DNA from: Paenibacillus lutimineralis
GTDB taxonomy: Bacteria; Bacillota; Bacilli; Paenibacillales; Paenibacillaceae
Length of the DNA: 64,000 nt
Direction of reading: 5' to 3'
Assembly: GCF_003991425.1 (NCBI RefSeq)
Contig: NZ_CP034346.1
Coordinates: 2,517,501-2,581,500 of the forward strand
Made by a program: the position numbers and the translations under genes. Shown here in pieces: positions 8,454 to 16,853 of the stretch. Under the pieces are notes generated by a model, which did no database searches, was not told the DNA's origin, and was given only the letters and a program-made list of their open reading frames with translations. Numbering within the stretch: position 1 is the first letter of the stretch; each line of letters starts with the position of its first letter.

Positions 8454-8479
8454 CCTATAACTATTATATGATATATAGG
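8454..8479. promoter_or_regulatory. Candidate LysR-type operator
   Basis: The inverted arms CCTATA (8454-8459) and TATAGG (8474-8479) lie 63 bp upstream of the LysR start and bracket ATAACTATTATATGA. The inner ATAACTAT is the reverse complement of ATAGTTAT found upstream of leuC and ilvE. Autoregulation is the usual use of such a site; here it is inferred. Confidence 0.4.
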
Positions 8480-8530
8480 CATGATTAGTCAGATAGAATA
8501 TCCTCTTCCGGTAATAAATGTCGAACATGT

Positions 8531-8560
8531 TTGTTATAGGCGATTCATTCTATGTATAAT
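8531..8560 (+). promoter_or_regulatory. SigA-type promoter of the signal peptidase gene
   Basis: TTGTTA at 8531-8536 and TATAAT at 8555-8560 are separated by 18 bp, 31 bp before the start codon. Confidence 0.6.
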
Positions 8561-8591
8561 AGGAGTATAGAACTCATGGGAGGTATTTTGT

Positions 8592-9146
8592 GTGCGAAAA
8601 GTATGGAAAGAGGTTCAAGGCTGGGGCATTTCAATCATCATTGGATTTGTGCTTAGCATATTAATTGGAATATTCGTGATTCAACCCTATAAAGTGGATG
8701 GTCATTCCATGGAGCCTACGTTGAAGGACAGTCAACGGATCTATGCGTGGAAGATCAAACACACGCTAGATAAGCTTCCTAAGTATGGAGATATCGTTAT
8801 TGTAGATAGTCGTGTGGACCGGAGCCGTACTTTTATGGATGATTTTTTGGAGCATCCTATCATTAATTTATTTTCTGGCCAAGCGGATAATGAAATTTTC
8901 TATGTCAAGAGAGTCATCGGACTGCCGGGTGATACGATCGAGGTTAAGGAAGGCCATGTGTATCGCAACGGGGTTCAGCTAAGCGAACCTTACATAAAGG
9001 AACAAATGAACCTGGGTCCGGCTCAAACCTGGGAGGTCCCACAGGGAGATGTTTTCGTGATGGGGGATAACCGCAATCATAGCAATGACAGCCGCAGCAT
9101 CGGTCCAGTACCGCTGGATCATGTGATGGGAATTGATTTCAAGTAG
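8592..9146 (+). CDS. lepB: Type I signal peptidase
   Basis: The 184-residue membrane-anchored serine protease removes signal peptides from exported proteins. One N-terminal transmembrane helix spans about residues 12-32 (ISIIIGFVLSILIGIFVI). The catalytic Ser is in VDGHSMEPTL and the general base Lys is in FYVKRVIGLPGD; GDNRNHSNDSR is the conserved box E. The GTG start at 8592 follows GGGAGG eight bases upstream. Its length matches the short Bacillus SipS-type enzymes. The gene stands alone, with its own promoter and terminator. Confidence 0.93.
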   Translation: MRKVWKEVQGWGISIIIGFVLSILIGIFVIQPYKVDGHSMEPTLKDSQRIYAWKIKHTLDKLPKYGDIVIVDSRVDRSRTFMDDFLEHPIINLFSGQADNEIFYVKRVIGLPGDTIEVKEGHVYRNGVQLSEPYIKEQMNLGPAQTWEVPQGDVFVMGDNRNHSNDSRSIGPVPLDHVMGIDFK

Positions 9147-9166
9147 ATTTGAATATTGAACTCTAT

Positions 9167-9199
9167 CAGGCATCCGTTAAGGGTGCCTGTTTTGATTTT
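9167..9199 (+). terminator. Intrinsic terminator after signal peptidase
   Basis: The stem CAGGCATCC-GTTAA-GGGTGCCTG is followed by TTTTGATTTT. Confidence 0.85.
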
Positions 9200-9217
9200 G
9201 CCAGGGGCGCATGTCTG

Positions 9218-9350
9218 TAACGAAACACCATAACTTTATTTGGGCTAAATCCAGTCTAAAAGCCACTAATCTAGTGAAATAGCGATACCCAGTTTCGTTA
9301 CAATTTAGGACTGCTCTTATCGGCGCTAATAGCGATACTGTGTTTCGTTA
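9218..9350 (+). repeat. Two direct copies (plus a decayed inverted one) of AATAGCGATAC-N3-GTTTCGTTA
   Basis: The gap 9147-9599 has no gene. Copies lie at 9278-9300 and 9328-9350 and are identical except for three central bases. A degenerate inverted copy begins TAACGAAAC at 9218. The unit resembles the TGTAGCGGAAATA...CGTTAT repeat near proA in overall plan. Its role is unknown. Confidence 0.65.
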
Positions 9351-9447
9351 GAAGTCATTTAGCAATTGGTTACCTCCTAATTCCCCAAGGTCCTTCTCCT
9401 CAATCACTGCCAAAGCGTAGATTGCCCAGCTTCACCAGCCCTTACTT

Positions 9448-9479
9448 ATAGGTTAAACCTATCGTTATTATAGTTATTA
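9448..9479 (+). promoter_or_regulatory. Candidate LysR-type control site upstream of leuC
   Basis: ATAG-N7-CTAT at 9448-9462 is a classical LysR T-N11-A palindrome. It is followed 6 bp later by TATAGTTATTA (9469-9479), an 11-mer that also occurs upstream of ilvE (53296-53306). The layout resembles a recognition site plus activation site ahead of a LysR-activated promoter. The regulator is inferred. Confidence 0.55.
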
Positions 9480-9599
9480 TATCTTGGAACAATGAAGAAT
9501 TAAGTGATATATTGATTTCAATATACGAGTCACTGGATAATGGCAGAATTGCCGTAGCTGACTTGTTCAATGTTCGAATCCTTGTGTGGGGTGAATTTT

Positions 9600-11027
9600 A
9601 TGAGCAACCAAAAGAAAACGTTGTATGAGAAAATTTGGGACAATCACGTAATTTATCAGGAAGAAGGCAAACCTAGCATTTTGTACATCGATTTGCACCT
9701 CGTTCACGAGGTAACGTCACCACAAGCCTTCGAAGGCTTGAGATTGAATGGACGCAAGGTGCGTCGGCCAGATCTGACGTTTGCAACGATGGATCATAAC
9801 GTTCCTACGAAGGACCGTTACAATATTACTGATCCAATCTCCAAGCAGCAGATCGACACGCTGTCGCAGAACTGTAAAGATTTCGGCGTTACCCTGTATG
9901 ATCTGGATACGATCGACCAAGGTGTCGTTCACGTTATGGGGCCTGAGCTTGGCTTGACACATCCAGGCAAGACGATCGTGTGCGGCGACAGCCATACTTC
10001 GACGCATGGCGCCTTCGGTGCGCTGGCTTTCGGGATTGGTACGAGCGAGGTTGAGCATGTAATGGCAACGCAATGTCTGCAGCAAGCGAAGGCGAAGACG
10101 CTGGAAGTGCGCTTCGTCGGCAAGCGTAAGCCAGGCGTTACAGCCAAAGACCTGATTCTTGGCGTCATTGCCCAGTACGGTACAGATTTTGCAACGGGTT
10201 ATGTTATTGAGTATACGGGTGAAGCTATTCGTACACTCACAATGGAAGAGCGGATGACGGTATGCAACATGTCGATCGAGGCTGGAGCAAGAGCGGGATT
10301 GATCGCACCTGACGAGACTACCTTCAACTATTTGCGTGGACGCGAGCATGTACCGCAAGGAGCGGATTTTGATCGCGCGGTAGCTGAATGGTCTGCTTTG
10401 AATACGGACGAAGGAGCTTCATATGATCGCGTCGTTGAGTTTGATGTGGACTCGTTGGTTCCACAAGTAACCTGGGGAACGAGCCCGGGAATGGGTACTA
10501 ATGTGAATGCAAACGTACCTAATCCCGCTGATTTCACTACGGATAATGAACGCAAAGCAGCCGAGAAGGCGATTGAATATATGGGGCTTACTCCAGGCAC
10601 CCCAATAACAGAAATTGAGATCGATTATGTATTTATCGGTTCTTGTACGAATGGTCGGATTGAGGACTTGCGTGCAGCAGCGGAAATCGCCCGCGGTTAC
10701 AAGGTGTCCAATAAAGTAACGGCAATCGTTGTGCCTGGCTCTGGTCGCGTGAAGTTGCAAGCTGAGCAGGAAGGACTTGATAAGATTTTCACTGAAGCCG
10801 GATTTGAATGGCGTGAAGCTGGATGCAGCATGTGCCTGGCGATGAACCCGGACGTATTGCAGCCAGGTCAGCGCTGTGCTTCTACTTCTAACCGTAACTT
10901 CGAAGGCCGTCAGGGTCGCGGTGGCAGAACTCACCTCGTCTCTCCAGCAATGGCTGCAGCTGCTGCTATTAAAGGCCGTTTCGTGGATGTACGTGAGTGG
11001 AATGTCAACAGCGAAATCGTGAGCTAA
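9600..11027 (+). CDS. leuC: 3-isopropylmalate dehydratase, large subunit
   Basis: The 475-residue [4Fe-4S] aconitase-family subunit isomerises 2- to 3-isopropylmalate with LeuD in leucine synthesis. Cluster ligands are seen in [15 protein letters not shown] and in [12 protein letters not shown], and substrate-region motifs include [25 protein letters not shown]. The ATG at 9600 follows GGGGTGA; an in-frame ATG at 9570 lacks a ribosome site. leuD follows after 74 bp that contain a GTTCAAAA repeat element. No leuA or leuB is present nearby, so the leucine genes are split in this genome. Confidence 0.97.
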   Translation: MSNQKKTLYEKIWDNHVIYQEEGKPSILYIDLHLVHEVTSPQAFEGLRLNGRKVRRPDLTFATMDHNVPTKDRYNITDPISKQQIDTLSQNCKDFGVTLYDLDTIDQGVVHVMGPELGLTHPGKTIVCGDSHTSTHGAFGALAFGIGTSEVEHVMATQCLQQAKAKTLEVRFVGKRKPGVTAKDLILGVIAQYGTDFATGYVIEYTGEAIRTLTMEERMTVCNMSIEAGARAGLIAPDETTFNYLRGREHVPQGADFDRAVAEWSALNTDEGASYDRVVEFDVDSLVPQVTWGTSPGMGTNVNANVPNPADFTTDNERKAAEKAIEYMGLTPGTPITEIEIDYVFIGSCTNGRIEDLRAAAEIARGYKVSNKVTAIVVPGSGRVKLQAEQEGLDKIFTEAGFEWREAGCSMCLAMNPDVLQPGQRCASTSNRNFEGRQGRGGRTHLVSPAMAAAAAIKGRFVDVREWNVNSEIVS

Positions 11028-11035
11028 AATAGGTT

Positions 11036-11071
11036 GTTCAAAACTCGGTGCGAAAATCGGACTTTTTGAAC
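11036..11071 (+). repeat. GTTCAAAAAG element, short form, between leuC and leuD
   Basis: This 36-bp copy begins GTTCAAAA and ends GGACTTTTTGAAC. Its interior CTCGGTGCGAAAATC matches the right end of the long forms at 42410 and 44611, so it looks like a left-deleted derivative in the same orientation. It is preceded by AGGTT and ends 31 bp before the leuD start codon. Confidence 0.8.
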
Positions 11072-11101
11072 ATGCACTATAAGTAAGAGGGGAGCATTAT
11101 C

Positions 11102-11692
11102 ATGGAAGCATTTAATAAATTTACGGGTATCGTCGGTCCAGTAGATCGGGTGAATGTGGATACGGATGCGATAATTCCGAAGCAATTTTTGAAGCGTATT
11201 GAGCGTACTGGATTCGGACAATTTCTGTTCTATGAATGGCGCTTCGACACAGAAGGTAATGTGAATCCGGAGTTCGAACTCAATAAGCCGCGTTATAGCG
11301 GAGCATCAGTTCTGATCTCCCGTGCCAACTTTGGCTGCGGCTCCTCCCGGGAGCACGCGCCATGGTCGATCCTTGACTATGGGTTCCGTTGTGTAATTGC
11401 ACCTTCTTTTGCGGATATTTTCTATAATAACTGCTTCAAGAACGGCATTCTGCCGATTAAATTGTCGGAGGAGCAAGTGGAGGAACTGTTTCAGCGTACA
11501 GCACAGCATGAAGGCTACAAGCTGAGCGTCGATCTGGAGAGCAAGTCGATTGCTGATGAGTTCGGGCTAAGACTCTCCTTCGATCTTGACGAGCACCGTC
11601 GTCAATTTTTGCTGCAAGGTCTGGATGACATCGGTTTGACATTGCAGCATGAAGAATTGATCACTGCCTACGAACAGCGCAAATTCGCTTAA
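11102..11692 (+). CDS. leuD: 3-isopropylmalate dehydratase, small subunit
   Basis: The 196-residue swivel subunit partners LeuC. Family signatures are [18 protein letters not shown] near the N-terminus and [47 protein letters not shown] in the middle. An AGAGGGGAG site precedes the ATG at 11102. Its length is normal for the bacterial leucine-type enzyme. It should be co-transcribed with leuC through the repeat element between them and ends at a strong terminator. Confidence 0.97.
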   Translation: MEAFNKFTGIVGPVDRVNVDTDAIIPKQFLKRIERTGFGQFLFYEWRFDTEGNVNPEFELNKPRYSGASVLISRANFGCGSSREHAPWSILDYGFRCVIAPSFADIFYNNCFKNGILPIKLSEEQVEELFQRTAQHEGYKLSVDLESKSIADEFGLRLSFDLDEHRRQFLLQGLDDIGLTLQHEELITAYEQRKFA

Positions 11693-11710
11693 GCTAATCA
11701 TTTCATCGAT

Positions 11711-11766
11711 AGCCGATTCCCCGTTCCCTCCATCTCGGAGAAGAAGGGAGTCGGCTTCTTTTTGTT
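11711..11766 (+). terminator. Intrinsic terminator of leuCD
   Basis: AGCCGATTCCC pairs with GGGAGTCGGCT across a 25-base loop and is followed by TCTTTTTGTTT. Confidence 0.8.
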
Positions 11767-11954
11767 TATGGACTGCAACTTTACTGCAACTAGATTTGGT
11801 AGAATTGCCCTCAAATATGAAACTTTCTTCATGAAAACTTCGTTATAAATTTTGTATGCATTTGTCATTCTATGAAATAGGAGTCTATCAGAAAACGCTA
11901 TAATCTGATATCATGGAAGTTATTAGCAAACTGTGCGGTTATTGAGTTTTTTGT

Positions 11955-11990
11955 TTGTCGGACGGTTGTCAGCGATTTGTCGTATGTCGG
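11955..11990 (+). promoter_or_regulatory. Three 11-bp-spaced TTGTC direct repeats before the amidase operon
   Basis: TGTCG, TGTCA and TGTCG begin at 11956, 11967 and 11978, exactly one helical turn apart. Additional TGTCGG copies lie at 11985 and 12010. The gap 11767-12115 otherwise shows no gene. The architecture fits binding by an OmpR-type response regulator. In Bacillus, WalR uses TGTWAH-N5-TGTWAH boxes at autolysin genes, but the sequence here is not that consensus. Confidence 0.45.
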
Positions 11991-12115
11991 GTGATGTAGT
12001 GTAATTGAATGTCGGATGCCGGAAATTTGCTTTGTCAGATCTTGCTGCAGAAGTTGTTGGTGCTGCTCGCACTTGCTGCGATCTCGCGGTAAATTACGAG
12101 AATGGTAGGGATAAG

Positions 12116-13597
12116 ATGATGAAGAAATTGAGGTTCATAGTACTGTTCATGCTCTGTTTGTTTGCTATTCCGGGAATCAGCCAGGCGGCTTCCCCGGTCA
12201 GCACCCATATTTATCTTGATGGTCACGAGTTGACGCAGCCTGAGAAGGCGCAGGCCGGAATCGTCAACGGGAATGTTATGGTACCTCTACGCGTTGTATT
12301 AGAAGGACTTGGATATGATGTTGCGTGGGAGAAGAAGACAGGGAGTGTTACGGTCTCCCAGGCTGATACAACTCTTAAATTCGTGATCGGTGAGAAAGTG
12401 GCACAATCCGGGGATCAGGAGATTACTCTAAGGGCGGCGCCTTTTCTGCAGAATAACACTACCCTCATTCCGCTACGCTTCGTTGGCGAGGAGATGGGAC
12501 TTCAAGTAAGCTGGGATAATAAGACCAAATCCGCTCATTTATTTAGTCCTGACGGTGGATCGGGTTCGGGTGTCGGAGGAGGCAAATCCGCTTCGAATCC
12601 TAATGAAGAGGGCGGGACACCAGAGAACGTTCCGCAGCAAGGTAATTCTAACGGTGGCGGAAGCTCTGTCCCTTCAGCGACACAAGCGATGCTCAATGGG
12701 ATCAGCTTCAGCGATAATCGTCTGCAACTCTCGGCATCTAGCGATATTGAGCCAAGTGTGTTCAAGATGGACGGGCCTAATCGGATCGTCATCGATCTGC
12801 CGCAGACCTCTTTCTCCGAACAATTTGCAAGTGCCTTGCCGCTGGACGACACAATGCGCGGGGAGTTTGCTGTAACGGATCATCCTAGCGTATCACAGAT
12901 CCGTTATGCTCTATTTACTCGCAATCCAGATACGGTTCGCATTGTACTTGATCTCAAAGCACCAAGTCCATATTCGGTTACTCGAGATGGACTAGGGCTG
13001 ATTACGATAGATTTGACGGAATCTACCGCAGTTACACCGCCCCCTTCCGGCGGCAACGGGAAGAGGATCGTTGTGATTGATCCTGGCCATGGCGGAACAC
13101 AACCAGGGGCTATAAGCAAGAGCAAGAAACAGGAGAAGGATTTCACCTTGGCGGTCGGCTTAAAGGTACAAGCTCTGCTGGAACAAGAGCCTGATATCGA
13201 TTTCGTCCTAACGAGGACGACTGATGTCACGCTAAGCCTGCAGAACAGAGCTAAGCTGGCGAATGACCTGAATGCGGACATATTCATATCTATTCATGGG
13301 AACAGCATTGATCCGCCTGCTAATCCTAGCGGTTCCGAGACGTACTATACGAGAGAAGAGAGTATCCCGTTAGCGAACGTTATGCATAAGCATTTGGTAG
13401 CGGCGACAGGGCTTGCTGATCGTAAGGTGCGTTATAGCAGTCTTCATGTTACGAGAGAGACAAAGATGCCAGCGGTGTTGCTTGAGGTCGGGTATTTGAG
13501 TCATGATAAGGATGACGCCCTGATGTATACCGAGGATTTCCAGCAAAGTGTTGCTGAGGGAATTGTAGCTGGTATTAAGGAATACTTAGGACTGTAA
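12116..13597 (+). CDS. Secreted N-acetylmuramoyl-L-alanine amidase with Cu-amine-oxidase-like, AMIN and Amidase_3 domains (copy 1)
   Basis: An approximately 493-residue exported cell-wall hydrolase. A signal peptide ends near SQAAS (about residue 23). Two copper-amine-oxidase-like repeats follow (NVMVPLRVVLEGLGYDVAWE and TLIPLRFVGEEMGLQVSWD), then a Gly/Ser/Pro linker, an AMIN domain (ISFSDNRLQLS to VRIVLDL) and a C-terminal Amidase_3 domain. Zinc ligands are visible in DPGHGG, KKQEKDF and SIHGNS, and the catalytic Glu in LLEVGYLS. It would cleave the MurNAc-L-Ala bond in peptidoglycan. ATG 12119 is an equally possible start with better spacing from GGTAGGG. A GerM-like lipoprotein gene follows, and the pair is repeated at 14446-16719. 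Confidence 0.93.
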   Translation: MMKKLRFIVLFMLCLFAIPGISQAASPVSTHIYLDGHELTQPEKAQAGIVNGNVMVPLRVVLEGLGYDVAWEKKTGSVTVSQADTTLKFVIGEKVAQSGDQEITLRAAPFLQNNTTLIPLRFVGEEMGLQVSWDNKTKSAHLFSPDGGSGSGVGGGKSASNPNEEGGTPENVPQQGNSNGGGSSVPSATQAMLNGISFSDNRLQLSASSDIEPSVFKMDGPNRIVIDLPQTSFSEQFASALPLDDTMRGEFAVTDHPSVSQIRYALFTRNPDTVRIVLDLKAPSPYSVTRDGLGLITIDLTESTAVTPPPSGGNGKRIVVIDPGHGGTQPGAISKSKKQEKDFTLAVGLKVQALLEQEPDIDFVLTRTTDVTLSLQNRAKLANDLNADIFISIHGNSIDPPANPSGSETYYTREESIPLANVMHKHLVAATGLADRKVRYSSLHVTRETKMPAVLLEVGYLSHDKDDALMYTEDFQQSVAEGIVAGIKEYLGL

Positions 13598-13649
13598 TTA
13601 TCCAATTTAGACGCTTGAAAATGCGTAAGTCCCAAAGGGGGAATGAAGT

Positions 13650-14249
13650 ATGAAGAAATTATGGCTCTCAGGATTGCTGGCAATATTAATTATCGCGGCT
13701 GTTGGCTGTGGCCAGAAACCGGAGGCTTCACCGCAAGGAAATGACAGCTCTTCATCCATCCAGGACCCGGTAGCTGCGAGTCCGGATTCGAATGGCGGTG
13801 GGGACAATGCGGGGCAGGGGCAAAACGGACAGAGCGGAATTACCGATCCGGGCACCTCGGAACAACTGCAGGCTGACATAACGGTATATTTTACCGATAA
13901 TGATATTATGGATTTGAAGCCGGTCGAGCGTGCAATAACATACACCGATGCGAACGATAAGTATGAGACAGCCTTTAAAGCTCTGCAGATGGCAGATGAG
14001 GGATTGATATCACTGTGGGACAAGGTTGAACTTAATGCGTTAGATTTCTCAAAAGGGCAACTCGTGATCGATATTACACTTCCGCCTGAGGCTAGGCTTG
14101 GTGCTGGTGGTGAATCACTTGCGATCGAAGCTTTGAAGAAGACGATGTTCCAATTTGATGAGGTGGACAGCATCGAAGTGACTGTGGATGGAGAGCAGCT
14201 TGAATCTCTGATGGGGCATGTTGATTTAGACCATCCAATTGCTAGGTGA
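13650..14249 (+). CDS. GerM-domain (sporulation/germination) lipoprotein, copy 1
   Basis: The 199-residue protein has a lipoprotein signal peptide with lipobox AAVGC at about residues 16-20. A low-complexity S/G/Q/P linker of about 45 residues follows, then a GerM domain (ITVYFTDNDIMDLKPVERAI to VDGEQLESLMGHVD). GerM domains occur in spore germination and sporulation proteins and in lipoproteins linked to amidases. The AAAGGGGGAATG site supports the start. It lies 52 bp after the amidase and ends at a strong terminator, so the two form a bicistronic unit. It probably acts on the outer face of the membrane with the amidase, by inference from the duplicated pairing. Confidence 0.85.
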   Translation: MKKLWLSGLLAILIIAAVGCGQKPEASPQGNDSSSSIQDPVAASPDSNGGGDNAGQGQNGQSGITDPGTSEQLQADITVYFTDNDIMDLKPVERAITYTDANDKYETAFKALQMADEGLISLWDKVELNALDFSKGQLVIDITLPPEARLGAGGESLAIEALKKTMFQFDEVDSIEVTVDGEQLESLMGHVDLDHPIAR

Positions 14250-14269
14250 TAGTCCCGAATTCTGAAGCA

Positions 14270-14303
14270 ATAGTTTCCGAGAGTCTCGGAAACTATTTTT
14301 TTT
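14270..14303 (+). terminator. Intrinsic terminator after GerM copy 1
   Basis: The stem ATAGTTTCCGAGA-G-TCTCGGAAACTAT is perfect and followed by a run of eight T. Confidence 0.92.
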
Positions 14304-14445
14304 GTATTTTGCAAAATAAGAAAATTGGTATATTATCGCAACTTTTGTGAGTTTTGGACGTCTAATATTTCGTCTGATGATGGCCGGGGCTATTATCAGT
14401 TACCCGACATCATGAGTCAAAATACTTGAATGGTAGGGGTGAAGG

Positions 14446-15876
14446 ATGAAAAAAATTGGCTTCGGTGTGTTGATGTTTTTTGTAATGTTTATGCTAGTCC
14501 TTCCACAGATCGGACATGCCGCCTCGGGTGGGACAAGCATCGTCTTGGATGGAAAAGCGCTGAATTTGCCGGCGAATGGACAGGTTCAGAATCTAAAGGG
14601 CAATGTAATGATTCCAATTCGTGTCGTCTCGGAGGAACTGGGTTTTGACGTCAATTGGGAGAAAAAGACGCGCACGGTAACTATACAGCAATTAGATACT
14701 GTATTGAAACTGGTCGTGGATCAGAGCACGGCTATCGTCAATGGTGATAGCGTAAGACTGCCGGTGGCACCGAAATTAGTGAGTGACACGGTGATCGTTC
14801 CGCTTCGCTTTGTAGGGGAGCAGATGGGTCTAAAGGTAAGCTGGGATAATAAGGCGAAGACCGCATATCTTGTATCTCCAAATTCCGGATCAGGCTCGGG
14901 AAGCGGTGGAAACGCCGGCAGTGGCAATCAACCGTCCAATCCTGGACAGGTAGAGAATTTGGCTAATATCAATGGAATCAGCTTCAGTAACAATCAGCTT
15001 ATGATCGCAGTGGACAAGAATGTGAAGCCAAGTGTGTTCACGATGAATGGGCCAGATCGGATCGTTATCGATATTCCGAATGCTCGCTTCGGTGACAGCT
15101 TTGCAACGGGGCAGAACTTGGACAGTAACAAGAACGGATCACTGGAAGTGAGCGATTATCCGGGGATATCACGGATTCGCTATGCATTGTTCAGTGACAA
15201 TCCTTCGACGGTACGGGTTGTCATGGATATGGACAGTGCCAAGAAATATAAACTCGTGAACAACAATGATGGACTTGTCATTATTGATCTTAATGTTGAG
15301 GATTCTACATCTCCAGGAACTACTCCGGGGGGCGGTGGCAATGGTAAGAAGCTCGTTATTATTGATGCCGGCCACGGAGGAAGCGATCCAGGAGCAATCA
15401 GTATTACCAAGAAGAATGAGAAAGACTTTACCCTGGCTGTAGCGTTGAAAGTTCAGGCATTGCTTCAGATGGAATCGCAAATTGAAGTCGTCATGACTCG
15501 GGAAAGCGATACATATCCGACATTGAGTGATCGCTCCAATCTGGCTAATAAATTGAATGCGGATATCTTTGTATCTATTCATGGCAACTCAGGACCGTCA
15601 ACAGCGACAGGCGTGGAGACGTTCTACACACGATCGGATAGCGCTCAGCTTGCTAAAGTTATGCATAAGTATCTTGTGAAGTCTACGGGGCTAGCTGATC
15701 GTAAAGTTAAAACGCAAAGCCTGCATGTAACCCGAGAAACGAAGATGCCCGCTGTACTGCTGGAATGTGGGTTCCTCAGCAATAGTAGTGATGAATCCAA
15801 GATGTACACGGAGCAATTTCAGGATAGTGTAGCTGACGGAATTGTAAAAGGAATTAAAGAGTATTTCGGAATGTAA
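14446..15876 (+). CDS. Secreted N-acetylmuramoyl-L-alanine amidase, copy 2
   Basis: The 476-residue paralogue of the gene at 12116 has the same domain order: signal peptide ending near GHAAS (about residue 25), two copper-amine-oxidase-like repeats (NVMIPIRVVSEELGFDVNWE and VIVPLRFVGEQMGLKVSWD), a shorter GSGSG linker, AMIN and Amidase_3. Zinc ligands lie in DAGHGGSDPGAI, KNEKDF and SIHGNSG, and the catalytic Glu in LLECGFLS. All key residues are intact, so both copies should be active. The ATG at 14446 follows GGGGTGAAGG. The upstream gap carries ACCCGACATCAT, an inverted echo of the ATGTCGGGT before copy 1. GerM copy 2 follows after two repeat elements. Confidence 0.93.
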   Translation: MKKIGFGVLMFFVMFMLVLPQIGHAASGGTSIVLDGKALNLPANGQVQNLKGNVMIPIRVVSEELGFDVNWEKKTRTVTIQQLDTVLKLVVDQSTAIVNGDSVRLPVAPKLVSDTVIVPLRFVGEQMGLKVSWDNKAKTAYLVSPNSGSGSGSGGNAGSGNQPSNPGQVENLANINGISFSNNQLMIAVDKNVKPSVFTMNGPDRIVIDIPNARFGDSFATGQNLDSNKNGSLEVSDYPGISRIRYALFSDNPSTVRVVMDMDSAKKYKLVNNNDGLVIIDLNVEDSTSPGTTPGGGGNGKKLVIIDAGHGGSDPGAISITKKNEKDFTLAVALKVQALLQMESQIEVVMTRESDTYPTLSDRSNLANKLNADIFVSIHGNSGPSTATGVETFYTRSDSAQLAKVMHKYLVKSTGLADRKVKTQSLHVTRETKMPAVLLECGFLSNSSDESKMYTEQFQDSVADGIVKGIKEYFGM

Positions 15877-15900
15877 TCATTCGCGTTACTCAAAGTTAGA

Positions 15901-15942
15901 GTTCAAAAAGTTCGATCGAGATCAAAATCGGACTTTTTGAAC
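15901..15942 (-). repeat. GTTCAAAAAG element, short inverted form (1 of 2 in tandem)
   Basis: This 42-bp copy runs from GTTCAAAAAG to CTTTTTGAAC. Read on the minus strand its interior GTCCGATTTTGATC matches the left end of the long forms (GTCCGCTTTTGATC). It is followed by TACCTC, the complement of the GAGGTA that precedes the long copy at 42410. Confidence 0.8.
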
Positions 15943-15960
15943 TACCTCAATTAAATGAAT

Positions 15961-16050
15961 GTTCAAAAAGCGGAAGGACCGGCTAAATTCAAGAGTAGAT
16001 GCCGAGTTCTCTTTCTGGTTTATTTCGAGATTATAAGAGACTTTTTGAAC
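15961..16050 (-). repeat. GTTCAAAAAG element, intermediate inverted form (2 of 2 in tandem)
   Basis: A 90-bp copy has the same termini. Read on the minus strand it contains CTTGAATTTAGCCGGTCCTT, close to CTTGAATTCAGCCGGGCCTT in the middle of the long forms, followed directly by the right terminus. It is therefore an internally deleted, inverted relative. It ends 10 bp before the ribosome site of GerM copy 2. Confidence 0.8.
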
Positions 16051-16071
16051 TACCTTGCATAGGAGGTTACG

Positions 16072-16719
16072 ATGATGAACAGAAAACTAATTGTATCAGG
16101 AATGCTGGTTCTTCTGCTCGTCCTGAGTACCGGTTGCGGACAAAAGCCGCAGGTTTCCCCATCTAATGGAGTTACTCAGGAACAGGTGGGAGCAGACGGA
16201 AATAGCGATTCGCACAGCTCAGATCATGAGCAGGGAAGTAATAGCGGGCAAGAAGGTAATACCGGTGATTCAGGGCAAGCAGGAAATGGGGCTAACCAGG
16301 AGACTGGAGGGAGCTCGGTGAATGAGAAGAAGACTGCAAAGATCGAGACTTATTTCAGCGATGACCAGATGCTTGAAATGCAAAAAGTGGAGCAAGAAAT
16401 CACCTATACAAGTGACGATGATAAGTATTTGGCAGCACTAAAAGCTCTGCAAAATACAGAGGATCAAAAATTGTTCCCCTTGTGGGGAAAAGCTGTGTTC
16501 AACTCTGTCCAAATACAAAATGGTGAAGTTGTAGTAGATTTGTCTCTGCCGAACGAAGCAAGGCTTGGCGCTGGCGGCGAAGCGATGGCACTTGACGCGC
16601 TTAAACAGACTCTCTTCCAATTTTCTGAAGTGAAATCGATCCAACTGTTAGTCGACGGTCAGCAAGTGGATACACTGATGGGCCATGTGGAACTTGAACA
16701 GCCGCTGACAAGAAATTAG
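16072..16719 (+). CDS. GerM-domain lipoprotein, copy 2
   Basis: The 215-residue paralogue of the gene at 13650 has a signal peptide with lipobox LSTGC near residue 22, a Gly/Ser/Asn/Gln-rich linker of about 60 residues and a C-terminal GerM domain. Conserved segments shared with copy 1 are KIETYFSDDQ, EARLGAGGEA and DTLMGHVELEQP. An AGGAGG site lies 5 bp before ATG 16072 and 8 bp before a second ATG at 16075, either of which may be used. No clear terminator separates it from the S-layer-homology gene, so read-through is likely. Confidence 0.85.
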   Translation: MMNRKLIVSGMLVLLLVLSTGCGQKPQVSPSNGVTQEQVGADGNSDSHSSDHEQGSNSGQEGNTGDSGQAGNGANQETGGSSVNEKKTAKIETYFSDDQMLEMQKVEQEITYTSDDDKYLAALKALQNTEDQKLFPLWGKAVFNSVQIQNGEVVVDLSLPNEARLGAGGEAMALDALKQTLFQFSEVKSIQLLVDGQQVDTLMGHVELEQPLTRN

Positions 16720-16774
16720 CCGTAATTGGAGGAACTTAGGTACCTTCTGTCGAATAGAGATCTATAGAAGTCGA

Positions 16775-16816
16775 GTTCAAGGGCCGGTTTCATATCGCAA
16801 AGTTGGTTTTTTGAAC
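16775..16816 (-). repeat. GTTCAAAAAG element, degenerate short copy before the SLH gene
   Basis: GTTCAA at 16775 and GGTTTTTTGAAC at 16805-16816 bound a 42-bp segment. The right flank AACCTCTAGAG is the complement of the TTAGAGGTT that precedes the long copy at 44611. It is less well conserved than the others and ends about 25 bp before the ribosome site of the next gene. Confidence 0.6.
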
Positions 16817-16853
16817 AACCTCTAGAGATTATTTTGTAGAAAGGGAGAATTTA

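Noticed and set aside
15901..16050. Tandem repeat elements as a CRISPR array
   Set aside because: Only two units of unequal length with related interiors and inverted ends; no regular spacers and no cas genes.
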